DNA of 64,000 nt from Rhodospirillales bacterium (GTDB lineage Bacteria; Pseudomonadota; Alphaproteobacteria; Dongiales; Dongiaceae), in assembly GCA_009885795.1 (NCBI GenBank), contig VFKA01000012.1:1-64000 (forward strand), written 5' to 3'. Each line of letters starts with the position of its first letter. Within the stretch, counting starts at the first letter, position 1. Below are positions 1 to 8,692 of this stretch, in pieces. A program made the translations under genes and the position numbers. The notes beneath the pieces are model-generated. The model was given only the letters and a program-made list of their open reading frames with translations. It did no database searches and had not been told where the DNA came from.

Positions 1-1382
1 CGGAATTCGCGGGCGCGCTGCCCGAACCACGCACGCCTTCGTGCCGCGAGCCCTATGGCATCCTCGTTACCGGCGTCGGCGGCACCGGCGTCGTCACCAT
101 CGGCGCGCTTATCGGCATGGCCGCCCATCTCGAAGGCAAGGGGTGTTCGGTCCTCGACATGACCGGCCTGGCGCAGAAGGGCGGCGCGGTCTTCACCCAC
201 ATCCGCGTCGCCGAAATCCCCGAGGACATCCACGCCGTGCGCGTCGCCGCCGGCGGGGCGAGGCTGTTGCTCGGCTGCGATATCGTGGTCGCGGGCGCGT
301 TCGATTCGCTGGCCAAGATCGAGGCGGGCGCGACGCGCGCGGTCGTCAATTCGCACGTCGCCATGACCGGCGAGTTCACGCGCCAGCCGGACCTCGAATT
401 CCCCGCCGCCCGATTGGCCGAGGCGATCGAGGCGGCGACCGGCAAGGGCGCCAGCGACTTCATCGACGCCACGCGCATCGCCACGGCGCTCATCGGCGAT
501 TCGATCGCGACCAATCTGTTCATGCTGGGCTATGCGTTTCAGAAGGGGTTGGTGCCGGTCGGTGGCGAGGCGATCGAGCGCGCCATCGAATTGAACGAGG
601 CCTCGGTCGAAGCGAATAAGCGCGCTTTCCTATGGGGCCGGCGCATGGCGGCGGACCGGGATGCGGTGGAGCGCCTGGTCGACGAGGCCGCGCCCGAGCC
701 CGCGAGCCATCGCGCCACAACCAAGCTCGAGGACATCGTGGCGACGCGGATGGACTTCCTCACCGACTATCAGGACGCGGCTTACGCCGAGCGCTACCGG
801 GCGCTGGTCGAACGGGTGCGCGCCGCCGAGGCGAAAGCCACGCCGGGGCGCGAGGGGTTGGCGGCGGCGGTGGCGCGCTATTACTTCAAGCTGCTCGCCT
901 ACAAGGACGAGTATGAAGTGGCACGGCTCTATAGCAACGGCGATTTCATCAAGCGGGTCGAGGCGCAGTTCGAGGGCGATTACCGCCTGGAGTTCCACCT
1001 GGCGCCGCCGCTGGTCGCCGAGCGCGATCCCGATACCGGGCATCTCAAGAAGCGCCGCTTCGGACAAGGGATGCTGCGGGCCTTCGGCGTGCTGGCCCGG
1101 CTCAAGCGCCTGCGCGGAGGACCCTTCGACGTTTTCGGTTACAGCGCCGAGCGCCGGCTCGAGCGGCAGCTGATCCGCGACTATGAAGGTATGGTCGAGG
1201 AGATCGACGGCCGCCTCGATCACGACAACCATGGGCTGGCGGTCGAGATCGCCTCGCTGCCGGAGCACATCCGCGGCTTCGGGCACGTGAAGGATACGCA
1301 CCTTGCGGCGGCGAGGAAGCGCGAGGGCGAGCTGCTCGCCGCGTTCAGGGCGCCGGCGGCGCGGCCGACCGCGGCGGAGTAA
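1..1382 (+). CDS. Indolepyruvate ferredoxin oxidoreductase family protein, 3' part (5' end outside window)
   Basis: The open frame runs in from the left edge (first full codon at base 3), so the N-terminal thiamine-diphosphate and ferredoxin parts are missing. The visible part starts with a glycine-rich GVGGTGVVTIG turn and an AQKGGAVFTHIR segment, typical of the gamma domain of 2-oxoacid:ferredoxin oxidoreductases. It then continues into the long C-terminal region (YYFKLLAYKDEYEVARLY, KRRFGQGMLRAFGVLARLK) found only in the large fused indolepyruvate ferredoxin oxidoreductases. Enzymes of this family oxidatively decarboxylate aryl-pyruvates or branched 2-oxoacids to acyl-CoA and pass electrons to ferredoxin in the cytoplasm. 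The stop is TAA. No partner gene is visible downstream. Confidence 0.9.
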   Translation, partial: EFAGALPEPRTPSCREPYGILVTGVGGTGVVTIGALIGMAAHLEGKGCSVLDMTGLAQKGGAVFTHIRVAEIPEDIHAVRVAAGGARLLLGCDIVVAGAFDSLAKIEAGATRAVVNSHVAMTGEFTRQPDLEFPAARLAEAIEAATGKGASDFIDATRIATALIGDSIATNLFMLGYAFQKGLVPVGGEAIERAIELNEASVEANKRAFLWGRRMAADRDAVERLVDEAAPEPASHRATTKLEDIVATRMDFLTDYQDAAYAERYRALVERVRAAEAKATPGREGLAAAVARYYFKLLAYKDEYEVARLYSNGDFIKRVEAQFEGDYRLEFHLAPPLVAERDPDTGHLKKRRFGQGMLRAFGVLARLKRLRGGPFDVFGYSAERRLERQLIRDYEGMVEEIDGRLDHDNHGLAVEIASLPEHIRGFGHVKDTHLAAARKREGELLAAFRAPAARPTAAE

Positions 1383-1950
1383 GAGGGCACCGTCCCCGCG
1401 GCCTCTTGATGCCCCGCCGGATTTACGCATTTCGGTCGAAATTTATGGCTAAACCATTGATCGAAATGGGATTGTTGGCCCAATTCGCCCGAACGCGATT
1501 CTGTTTTTCGGAGGAACAACCCCATGAAGACTTTTTTCGTCGGAAACCGCTGCGGAAAACGGCCATTTCCTGGGCGCCCGCGTTTCTCCGTTCGGTGGCC
1601 GTTCGGCCGCGAGGGCGCCATCTCCCAAATGCCTATTCACGATGTCAAAGAACTGTGCAGGTCTTGATTACGTACGTAGGGTAAACAGTTACGCATTTTG
1701 TCCATGGATGTCAAGGAATTTCGATGGCGGTGGCGATCCCGCGCATTCGCCGTTGCCACTCTTGAAGTCGATGACATAGTCCACATTTTAGTGTCCAACG
1801 GGTCATCGATGACAACGCAGCCGAGCATGGACCATGTCGGAACTATCATCCGATTACCGTATCTGTACAGGCATACTGGTCATCGAGCGCTTGGCGATCA
1901 TTAGGCACGATCGTGAATGCCCTTTTTCAAATCACTGATAGGCAGCGATT
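1383..1950. other. Gene-poor intergenic stretch
   Basis: This 570-base stretch is visibly poorer in G+C than its left neighbour and holds no gene I recognise. A short open frame with a good ribosome binding site lies at 1524-1667 and is listed separately. Other open frames (about 1637-1849 minus and 1698-1904 plus) overlap each other and have neither convincing starts nor family motifs. Confidence 0.5.
1524..1667 (+). CDS. Possible 47-residue small ORF, unknown function
   Basis: An ATG preceded by GGAGGAAC at good spacing opens a 47-codon frame ending in TGA. The product is basic and begins MKTFFVGNRCGKRP, with no membrane segment or recognisable motif. The main support is the ribosome binding site. 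It could equally be chance in a region of decayed sequence. Confidence 0.2.
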   Translation: MKTFFVGNRCGKRPFPGRPRFSVRWPFGREGAISQMPIHDVKELCRS

Positions 1951-2439
1951 TCATCTTGGCAGGGCATCCCGCCAGCGTATCACGAATGGGATGAGATTTT
2001 CGAAACGCGCTGGATGCGGGGCAAGGATTTCATACAACGTGTTCGCTAACGGATGTAAGCCGTTGGTGTCAACACCGAGACTTGAGATCACGTTGAGAGT
2101 TGAATCGGATCGAGACGTCCAGCCATCGAGACACCACTCAGGACTATGCTTCCAGCAATTTGCGGCAGCGTTTATCAGTTCGGCCATAGATCGGCCTGTC
2201 CGATGCTTTGGACCGAGCCCTAGATAGTCTTTCTTCACTAGCCTCTTCCGACTTGCTATTGCCACTAGATACGTCTGGCACGCGACGAAACCAAAGCCAA
2301 CAACATACTCAACGTGATCGAATATCCCAAACCCATCTGGATCCGGGCTTGCGCTAGCATTTCTTTCCTGGCGCTCGATATTCGCATCGACCAATGCCGC
2401 CGCTTCCCGAAGAAACTCTAGATCGAAGTCTACAATCAT
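1951..2439 (-). CDS. Hypothetical protein, 162 residues
   Basis: The frame starts with ATG at 2439 behind GGAGATAGATC, a well-placed ribosome binding site, which favours a real gene. The product is soluble and mixed in composition (starts MIVDFDLEFLREAAALVD, contains several tryptophans and cysteines, and has no signal peptide or membrane span). I do not recognise the family. Its codon use is clearly less G+C-biased than the surrounding core genes, and it sits alone between an oxidoreductase and a RAYT transposase, so it looks like accessory, possibly acquired, DNA. Confidence 0.55.
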   Translation of the reverse strand: MIVDFDLEFLREAAALVDANIERQERNASASPDPDGFGIFDHVEYVVGFGFVACQTYLVAIASRKRLVKKDYLGLGPKHRTGRSMAELINAAANCWKHSPEWCLDGWTSRSDSTLNVISSLGVDTNGLHPLANTLYEILAPHPARFENLIPFVIRWRDALPR

Positions 2440-3085
2440 GATCTATCTCCATGCTGCGATCCCCACCGTCTAACGTTCGAGTTCAACGGACGTTGAACGC
2501 AGCCCGATGTGACTAACAGTGAGTGACCTGCCCCCACTATGGAGACCAGAGGATAGTTTGATCCGTTCTCATGATGTTGCCGTAACAAGCGGTTCCGGCG
2601 CAAGCGTACGCGGCGCGTAGCCATCGGGCGAGCGCAGCGCCGCCCGGTGCCGAAGCCGGAATGGATCGGGCTCGCCCAGCGACTGCCTCGCCGCGGCGTA
2701 GGGCGCGGCGGTTTCATCGACCATGACGAACCACCGTCGCCAGATGTGTTTCGACGAGCACGACCGAAACGAAGAAGTCGCGCCACGGCCAGCGTTTGCA
2801 GTCGCGATCATTGAAACGTGAGCCGGGCCTCATTCCTCGACAGGCTCGGGAGGAGCCCTTTTGTGGAGTGTGTCGAAACATGAAGGACCGAGCCTCGTAT
2901 CACGCATCCATTATCGTTGCGCGTATCATTCGACGCGCAATTATGTATGCTTCAGTTTCAAGCTCTTACGCAAAATTGTTGCGCATAGGTCGTTATCCTG
3001 CGCATAGCCTGTCGGGCAAAAAAAGATCACATTCAGGTTCAAGCGGCTTGGGCCGGCGGCCCCGCGCGATGGCTCGCCGCGCCGG
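2440..3085. other. Intergenic stretch with decayed coding remnant and degenerate repeat
   Basis: No intact gene is evident in these 645 bases. On the minus strand near 2570-2811, peptide-like segments appear in two frames (a WPWRDFFVSVVLVETHLATV-like segment in one and FVMVDETAAPYAAARQSLG in another). This suggests a frameshifted gene remnant that I cannot assign. At 2828-2885 there is a degenerate copy of the CTTCGACAGGCTCAG / TGTCGAAGCATGA intergenic repeat that recurs near 30.6 and 59.7 kb. The rest, up to the RAYT stop, is unremarkable. Confidence 0.4.
2828..2885. repeat. Degenerate copy of the TTCGACAGGCTC intergenic inverted repeat
   Basis: The arms CTCGACAGGCTCGGGAGGA and TGTGTCGAAACATGA correspond, with mismatches, to the arms of the better preserved copies at 30610-30654 and 59659-59727. 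The complementarity is partly lost, so this looks like an old copy. Confidence 0.5.
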
Positions 3086-3748
3086 CTAGCTCTCCTCGCG
3101 CGGGCGGCCGGGCGGGCGGGGGCGAACGTCGCGGCCGAGCTTGGACTTGAGGCGGGCGAAGAAGGCGCCGCCGCCGAGCGGATGGCCGGTGCGCTCATGG
3201 GCGCGGATGGCATCGTGGTCCGCGTCGTCGAGACCGCCGGCTAGAAACCCGCGCCAGTCGGGCACCCGATCCAGGAGCGGCGCCACGCGGACCAGCCCGT
3301 CATCCTTGGCCGAAAGATGGGCGGCGGCGCTCGACCAGGCCCAAGCGCGCGGGTTCGCGGCCAGCTTCGCGCGTACAGGGTTCAGCTCGATATAGCGGGC
3401 GCAGGCGAGGAGATAATTCTCATCCATCGGGAAGGAGGAGAAGCGGCCCTGCCACAGATGTCCGCTCCACTCCCGCCGGAGGTTGATGCGGCGCGCGTAG
3501 CGCCGGTGCGCCTCGCCCAATCCCGCGCGCAGGCCGTCCCCGTCGGCCGGAACGAGGATGAGGTGAACGTGGTTGGGCATCAGGCAGTAGGCCCAAACTT
3601 CCGTGCCGGCCTTGGCGCACCACTCCGCGACCAGTGCCATATAGGCGCGATAATCGCCCGCGCCGAAGAATACTTTCAGGCGCCGGTTGGCGCGCTGGGT
3701 GACGTGATGGGGCAGTCCGGGAATGACAAGGCGGGCCGTGCGTGCCAT
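3086..3748 (-). CDS. REP-associated tyrosine transposase (RAYT), Y1/IS200-like
   Basis: The 220-residue product carries the Y1 transposase hallmarks: an N-terminal PGLPHHVTQRANRR block, the HUH-type metal motif PNHVHLI near residue 65, the WQGRFSSFPMDENYLLACARYIE segment with the expected tyrosine, and ELNPVRAKL. Length and architecture match domesticated RAYTs that act on REP hairpins rather than full IS200 elements. The ATG at 3748 (MARTARLVIPG) fits the family start better than the in-frame ATG four codons upstream. Right next to its 5' end are GTCACCAATTA repeats, plausible substrates. No IS ends flank it, so it is probably a single-copy resident gene. Confidence 0.9.
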   Translation of the reverse strand: MARTARLVIPGLPHHVTQRANRRLKVFFGAGDYRAYMALVAEWCAKAGTEVWAYCLMPNHVHLILVPADGDGLRAGLGEAHRRYARRINLRREWSGHLWQGRFSSFPMDENYLLACARYIELNPVRAKLAANPRAWAWSSAAAHLSAKDDGLVRVAPLLDRVPDWRGFLAGGLDDADHDAIRAHERTGHPLGGGAFFARLKSKLGRDVRPRPPGRPREES

Positions 3749-3783
3749 GCCCCAGAGCATACACGGCCGCCCGCCCCGGCCGC

Positions 3784-3809
3784 AATTAATTATATACCGT
3801 CACCAATTA
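3784..3809. repeat. 26-bp direct repeat, left copy
   Basis: The sequence AATTAATTATATACCGTCACCAATTA is identical to 5114-5139. It lies between the RAYT promoter side and the 3' end of the DUF1127 gene. A further partial unit, GTCACCAATTATA, follows directly and contains the DUF1127 stop codon. Confidence 0.85.
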
Positions 3810-3811
3810 TG

Positions 3812-4102
3812 TCACCAATTATAGGCGTCCACGACCGCTTCGATGCCGGCGCGGTCGATGCCGATGTCGGCGAGCATGCGGTCGTCGAGCGCGGAGAGTA
3901 CCGCGATGCCTTCGCGCCGGCGGCGCCTCAACCGGTGGCCGCGCGCGACCGCGCGGGCGAGATCGGCGGCGATGCGCGCGGTCGCATGGACCGCCCTTAC
4001 CGCCGCGTGGCCGAACCGCTCCAGCGCCTCGGCGCGGGCTTCGGTGGCCCGGACGACATAGGCATGGTAATCCGGGTTCTGGAGCAAAGTGGTGTGGGTC
4101 AT
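3812..4102 (-). CDS. DUF1127-family small protein
   Basis: This 96-residue product ends in the DUF1127 signature LSALDDRMLADIGIDRAGIE, preceded by an Arg-rich stretch (RGHRLRRRRREG). The ATG at 4102 has GGAGAACGATC in front. DUF1127 proteins are small arginine-rich proteins of alpha- and gammaproteobacteria; some bind RNA or tune phosphate and carbon metabolism, but the role of this longer form is unknown. It is divergent from the LysR gene across about 100 bases, which suggests that the LysR controls it. The stop codon lies within the flanking GTCACCAATTA repeat, so the last residues (YNW) are encoded by repeat sequence. Confidence 0.8.
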   Translation of the reverse strand: MTHTTLLQNPDYHAYVVRATEARAEALERFGHAAVRAVHATARIAADLARAVARGHRLRRRRREGIAVLSALDDRMLADIGIDRAGIEAVVDAYNW

Positions 4103-4204
4103 GATCGTTCTCCTGTTGCTGATGACCAGGAACATGGCTTCTCCAGGCCGGCCGGACAAACGAGTTCTGTTGCGGTTTCGAGTTATATATAGTAATCTGA
4201 CACC

Positions 4205-5119
4205 ATGGCCCGCCGGCTCCCGTCTCTCTCCGCTCTCCGCGCCTTCGAGGCCGCGGCGCGGCATTTGAGTTTCGCCAAGGCGGCGGACGAGTTGCACGTG
4301 ACGCCGGCCGCCATCAGCCACCGGATCAAGGCGCTGGAGGCGGAACTGGGCGTGCGCCTGTTCCGGCGCCTCAATCGCGCGGTGCTGTTGACCGAGGCCG
4401 CCCAGCGCTGCCTTCCCGGCATACGCGACGGGTTCGAGCGCCTCGCCCAGGCAATGGAGAGCGTGCGCGCCGGCCAACGGCGCGGCATGGTCACCGTCAG
4501 CGTCGCGCCGTCGCTCGCCGCCAAGTGGCTGGTGCCGCGGCTCGACCGGTTCCGCGCGCGCCATCCCGACATCGAGGTGCGCATTGACGCCTCGTCCCAG
4601 ATCGTCGACCTCGAGGCTGAGGGCATCGACGTCGGGATACGCTACGGCACCGGGCGCTATCCGGGACTCAAGGTGGACCGGCTGTTCGCGGAGGAAGTGA
4701 CGCCGGTGTGCGCGCCGGCGCTGTTGAAGGGACCGCGGGGCCTGCGCAAGCCGGAGGACTTGCGCTGGCATACGCTGCTGCACGCCGGCTGGTCGACGCC
4801 ATCGGAGGTCATTCCGGACTGGCGCATGTGGCTGCTGGCCGCCCATGTCGAGGGCGTCGACTGGACCAAGGGCCCGAGCTATGGCGATTACTACCTGGCC
4901 TTTCAAGCGGCGATCGAAGGGCAAGGGGTGGCGCTGGCCAGCCCCATCGTCGTCGCCACCGACCTCGCCGCCGGGCGCCTGGCACAGCCGTTCGAGCTCG
5001 CCGTCAGCGGCGGCTTCGCCTATTACGTGGTGACGCCCAGGGCGAGCGCCGACGCCCCGAAAGTCGCCGCCTTTCGCGACTGGCTGATGGCCGAGAGCAA
5101 GCCTGTTCCGGAAAATTAA
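4205..5119 (+). CDS. LysR-family transcriptional regulator, GcvA-like
   Basis: The 304-residue product has an N-terminal winged helix-turn-helix (SLSALRAFEAAARHLSFAKAA, AISHRIKALEAELG, residues 7-60) and a periplasmic-binding-fold effector domain (VTVSVAPSLAAKWLVPRLDRF onward, about 95-295), the pattern of GcvA-type LysR proteins. It acts in the cytoplasm as a DNA-binding activator or repressor. Two targets are plausible: the divergent DUF1127 gene and the oppABCDF operon that begins 97 bases downstream on the same strand. Its TAA stop lies inside the right copy of the 26-bp repeat. Confidence 0.9.
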   Translation: MARRLPSLSALRAFEAAARHLSFAKAADELHVTPAAISHRIKALEAELGVRLFRRLNRAVLLTEAAQRCLPGIRDGFERLAQAMESVRAGQRRGMVTVSVAPSLAAKWLVPRLDRFRARHPDIEVRIDASSQIVDLEAEGIDVGIRYGTGRYPGLKVDRLFAEEVTPVCAPALLKGPRGLRKPEDLRWHTLLHAGWSTPSEVIPDWRMWLLAAHVEGVDWTKGPSYGDYYLAFQAAIEGQGVALASPIVVATDLAAGRLAQPFELAVSGGFAYYVVTPRASADAPKVAAFRDWLMAESKPVPEN

Positions 5120-5139
5120 TTATATACCGTCACCAATTA
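5114..5139. repeat. 26-bp direct repeat, right copy
   Basis: This is a perfect copy of 3784-3809, in the same orientation, 1330 bases away. It overlaps the last codons and the stop of the LysR gene. Together the two copies frame the DUF1127/LysR pair. Confidence 0.85.
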
Positions 5140-5216
5140 AAATCGAAAGGCTTGCTCAACCTCGATGGATTGCGGACAATCGGGGTGAAACAAAACGACC
5201 GAGGGAGAAGAGGGTC

Positions 5217-6809
5217 ATGAGACAGGCATTCAAGCGACTGGGCGCGGCCATGCTGGCCGGCGCCCTGATTCTGGGCACGGCCGTGGCGGCCAATGCCGAA
5301 ACGGTTCTGCACCGCGGCAATGGCGCCGAACCGGAGACGCTCGATCTGCATAAATCGACGGGCGTCCCCGAAGCCAACATCATCTATGACCTGCACGAAG
5401 GGCTGGTGGTCTTCTCCGCCGATGGGCTGCCCGTTCCCGGCGTGGCGGAAAGCTGGGACGTCAGCGATGACGGAATGACCTACACCTTCCACTTGCGCGC
5501 CGACGCCAAATGGTCGAATGGCGCTCCCGTGACGGCGGGGGATTTCGTCTTCTCGCTGCGCCGCGCCGTCGATCCGGCCACGGGGTCCGAATACGCGCCG
5601 ACCCTGGCGCCGATCATGAACGCCGAGGACATCATCGCCGGCACGACGCCGCCCGATCAGTTGGGCGCCGCGGTGGTCGATTCCCGGACGCTCAAGCTCA
5701 CCTTGAAGGCGCCGACACCCTATTTCATCGGGCTCATGGCGCATCACATTTCCTGGCCCGTGCACAAGGCGACGGTCCAGAAATTCGGCGACGAATGGAC
5801 GCGCCCCGGCAATTCGGTGACCAACGGCGCCTATGTCATCAGCGAATGGGTGCCGCAATCCAAGATCGTGGCCAAGAAGAATCCGAACTTCCACGACGCG
5901 GCCAATGTGACGATCGACACCATCGTCTATTACCCGACCGAGGACATCGACGAGGAGTTCAAGCGCTTCCGCGCCGGGGAACTCGACATGACCTACACGG
6001 TTCCCACCGACAAGGTGAAGTGGGCGGCCAAGAACATGCCGAAGGAATACCGCAACTCCTCCTACTTCGGCACCTACTACTACGTCGTCAACCTGACCCG
6101 CGAACCGCTCGGCACCGACGTGAAGTTGCGCCGGGCGCTGGCGCTGGCCATCGACCGCGACAAGCTGGTGGACAAGATCACGCAAGGGGGCGAGCAGCCG
6201 GCCTACGCGTGGGTTCCCCCCGGCGTCGCCGGCTATGATTATCAGCAGGCCGATTTCGCCGCCATGACGCAGGCCGAGCGCGATGCCGAGGCGAAGAAAA
6301 TCCTCGCCGAGGCCGGCTATGGGCCTGAGAATCCTCTTAAGGTCGAGGTCCTTCACAATACCAGCGAGCGGCACCGGAGGATCGCCATCGCCATCGCCAG
6401 CATGTGGAAGAAGACGCTGGGCGTCGACATGACCCTGACCAACCAGGAATGGAAGGTCTATATGGAGACGCGCGACGCGAAGCAGTTCCAGGTGGTCCGC
6501 GCCGCCTGGATCGGCGACTACATGGATGCCGTCAACTTCCTCGACCTCTTCATCTCCACGGCCGGGGTACGCAACGATCCCGGTTACACCAATCCGAAGT
6601 TCGACGAGCTGATGGCGGCGGCGGGGGTCAATCCCGACCCGGCGGCGCGCGCCGATCAACTGGAAGAGGCGGAGCGCATCTTCCTCGCCGACCTGCCGAT
6701 CATTCCGATCTATCATTATCGGAACACGACGATGGTCAGCACCAAGATCCAGGGCGTGATCGAGAACGTGCTCGGGTTCCACCTGTCACGGTACATCTCG
6801 AAGTCGTAG
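5217..6809 (+). CDS. oppA: Peptide ABC transporter, periplasmic substrate-binding protein
   Basis: The 530-residue product opens with a signal peptide (basic MRQAFKRLG, hydrophobic core, cleavage near ANA-ET). It continues as an OppA-type family 5 solute-binding protein (GAEPETLDLHKSTG, LVVFSADGLPVPGVAESWDVS, TYTFHLRADAKWSNGAPVTA, NPNFHD). OppA captures oligopeptides in the periplasm for the OppBC channel. It is the first gene of a five-gene operon, with GAGGGAGAAGAGGGTC just ahead of the ATG. Length is typical. Specificity within the family (murein peptide, dipeptide, opine) cannot be read from sequence alone. Confidence 0.93.
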   Translation: MRQAFKRLGAAMLAGALILGTAVAANAETVLHRGNGAEPETLDLHKSTGVPEANIIYDLHEGLVVFSADGLPVPGVAESWDVSDDGMTYTFHLRADAKWSNGAPVTAGDFVFSLRRAVDPATGSEYAPTLAPIMNAEDIIAGTTPPDQLGAAVVDSRTLKLTLKAPTPYFIGLMAHHISWPVHKATVQKFGDEWTRPGNSVTNGAYVISEWVPQSKIVAKKNPNFHDAANVTIDTIVYYPTEDIDEEFKRFRAGELDMTYTVPTDKVKWAAKNMPKEYRNSSYFGTYYYVVNLTREPLGTDVKLRRALALAIDRDKLVDKITQGGEQPAYAWVPPGVAGYDYQQADFAAMTQAERDAEAKKILAEAGYGPENPLKVEVLHNTSERHRRIAIAIASMWKKTLGVDMTLTNQEWKVYMETRDAKQFQVVRAAWIGDYMDAVNFLDLFISTAGVRNDPGYTNPKFDELMAAAGVNPDPAARADQLEEAERIFLADLPIIPIYHYRNTTMVSTKIQGVIENVLGFHLSRYISKS

Positions 6810-6881
6810 CAGGACCGGCGGCCGGTTTGCGCTTGGAGGTTCCAGGCGCGGGCCGGCCGCCGCCACCCGGACCCGACGGCC

Positions 6882-7802
6882 ATGCTGAGCTACGCGATAC
6901 GGCGCCTGTTCGGAGCGGTTCCGACCCTTCTCCTGCTCGTCGCCGTCGCCTTTTTCATGATGCGGCTGGCGCCCGGCGGCCCCTTCGACAAGGAGCGCAA
7001 GGTGCCGGCCGAGGTTCTGGCGAACCTCGAGAAGGCGTACCATTTGGACGAGCCGCTGATCGCGCAGTTCGTGCGTTACCTCGGCAACGTGCTGCGGGGC
7101 GATTTCGGCCCCTCGTTCAAGTACAAGGATTTCTCGGTCACGGAACTTATCTGGGGCGGATTTCCGACCTCGCTGACGCTGGGCGGTACCGCCATCCTGC
7201 TGGCCGGTGTCATCGGGATCACGCTGGGGATTTTCGCGGCGCTCCGGCAGAACACGATGGTCGACTATGTGCTGATGGCGAGCGCGATGACGGGCATCGC
7301 GCTGCCGAATTTCGTCGTCGCCCCGCTGCTCACGCTCGTCTTCGGGCTATGGCTGTCGTGGCTGCCCGTCGGCGGCTGGGGCGATAGCTGGACGCAAGGC
7401 ATCCTGCCGATCGTGGCCTTGACGCTCCCCGAGATCGCCGCGATCGCCAGGCTGACGCGCGCCAGCATGATCGAGACGCTGCGCTCGAACTACGTCCGCA
7501 CCGCGCGCGCCAAGGGCCTGCCCGAGCGCGTCGCCATCCTGCGCCACGCCTTGAAAGGGGCGCTGCTGCCGGTCATTTCCTATCTCGGGCCGGCGGTCGC
7601 GGGCATCATCACCGGCTCGATCATCATCGAGCAGATCTTCAGCATTCCCGGAATCGGGCGCTACTTCGTCCAGGCCAGCCTCAATCGCGACTACACGCTG
7701 GTCATGGGGGTCACGATCTTCTACGGCGTCATCATCATCCTCTTCAATCTCGCGGTCGATCTGATCTACGGCTTCCTCGACCCGAAAGTGAGGTACGACT
7801 GA
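6882..7802 (+). CDS. oppB: Oligopeptide ABC transporter permease
   Basis: The 306-residue membrane protein has an N-terminal span (YAIRRLFGAVPTLLLLVAVAFFMM) and five further helices. It has the permease EAA-type loop (ARAKGLPERVAILRHALKGALLPVIS) that docks on the ATPase, and the family ending IYGFLDPKVRYD. It forms the inner-membrane channel with the next gene product. It follows oppA by 72 bases, and its stop overlaps the start region of oppC, consistent with one transcript. Confidence 0.93.
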   Translation: MLSYAIRRLFGAVPTLLLLVAVAFFMMRLAPGGPFDKERKVPAEVLANLEKAYHLDEPLIAQFVRYLGNVLRGDFGPSFKYKDFSVTELIWGGFPTSLTLGGTAILLAGVIGITLGIFAALRQNTMVDYVLMASAMTGIALPNFVVAPLLTLVFGLWLSWLPVGGWGDSWTQGILPIVALTLPEIAAIARLTRASMIETLRSNYVRTARAKGLPERVAILRHALKGALLPVISYLGPAVAGIITGSIIIEQIFSIPGIGRYFVQASLNRDYTLVMGVTIFYGVIIILFNLAVDLIYGFLDPKVRYD

Positions 7803-7816
7803 CCGCCACCACCGAC

Positions 7817-8692
7817 TTGCCCCTGGAGCCAACCGACGAGATCGCCGGGCGCAGCCTGTGGGCGGACGCGTGGGCGCGGCTGTTCCGTAATCGCGCCGCC
7901 GTGGCCAGCCTCGTCGCGCTCGGAATCATCGTGGCGCTGGCGATCCTCGCCCCGTACCTCGGTGCATACCCTTACGACGAGGTGGACTGGGATAACATTC
8001 AAACGGCGCCGAGCTTCGAGAACCGCCACTACTTCGGAACCGACGAGAACGGGCGGGACCTCTTCGTGCGCACGCTGTTCGGCGGCCGGATTTCGCTGAC
8101 CGTGGGCGTCGCCGCGACCCTGGTCAGCGTCGTCATCGGCGTCGCCTGGGGCGCCACCGCCGGCTTCCTCGGCGGGCGCGCCGACGCCCTGATGATGCGG
8201 TTCGTCGACATTCTCTACTCGCTGCCCTTCATCTTCTTCGTCATCCTCTTGAGCGTCGTCTTCGGCCGCTCCATCCTGCTCATCTACATCGCCATCGGCG
8301 CCGTTTCCTGGCTCGACATGGCGCGCATCGTGCGCGGGCAGACCTTGAGCCTCAAGCGCCGCGAATTCGTGGAAGCCGCGCACGCCAGCGGCGTTTCGCC
8401 CTTCAACATCATTCGCCGGCATATCGTTCCCAATACGCTCGGGCCCGTCGCGGTCTATGTGACGCTGACCGTGCCCAGGGTCATCCTGGTCGAATCCTTC
8501 ATCAGCTTTCTCGGCATGGGCGTGCAGGAGCCGGAGACGAGCTGGGGCGCGCTCATCAGCGAGGGCGTGCGCGGCATGGAGTTCGCGCCCTGGATGCTGG
8601 TGTCCCCATGCGTGTTCCTGGCGGTAACGCTGTTCTGCTTCAACTTCCTCGGCGACGGTTTGCGCGATGCCCTCGACCCCAAGGACCGCTGA
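7817..8692 (+). CDS. oppC: Oligopeptide ABC transporter permease
   Basis: The product of about 291 residues has the OppC pattern: an N-terminal domain with RNRAAVASLVALGIIVALAILAPYLG, the HYFGTDENGRDLFVRTLFG box before the transmembrane region, and an EAA loop (EAAHASGVSPFNIIRRHIVPN). The start is uncertain. No ATG fits; TTG at 7817 is the first ordinary candidate, while CTG at 7799, overlapping the oppB stop and preceded by a GTGAGG, would give an N-terminus beginning with TATTDLPLEP. It pairs with OppB in the inner membrane. Confidence 0.9.
   Translation: MPLEPTDEIAGRSLWADAWARLFRNRAAVASLVALGIIVALAILAPYLGAYPYDEVDWDNIQTAPSFENRHYFGTDENGRDLFVRTLFGGRISLTVGVAATLVSVVIGVAWGATAGFLGGRADALMMRFVDILYSLPFIFFVILLSVVFGRSILLIYIAIGAVSWLDMARIVRGQTLSLKRREFVEAAHASGVSPFNIIRRHIVPNTLGPVAVYVTLTVPRVILVESFISFLGMGVQEPETSWGALISEGVRGMEFAPWMLVSPCVFLAVTLFCFNFLGDGLRDALDPKDR

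Noticed and set aside
3086-3809. Complete insertion sequence around the RAYT gene
   Set aside because: No matching ends or target duplication flank the gene; RAYTs are usually stationary single-copy genes.
4103-4924. Upstream extension of the DUF1127 frame through the LysR gene
   Set aside because: The extension is antisense to a clear LysR gene, whereas ATG 4102 has a proper ribosome binding site.
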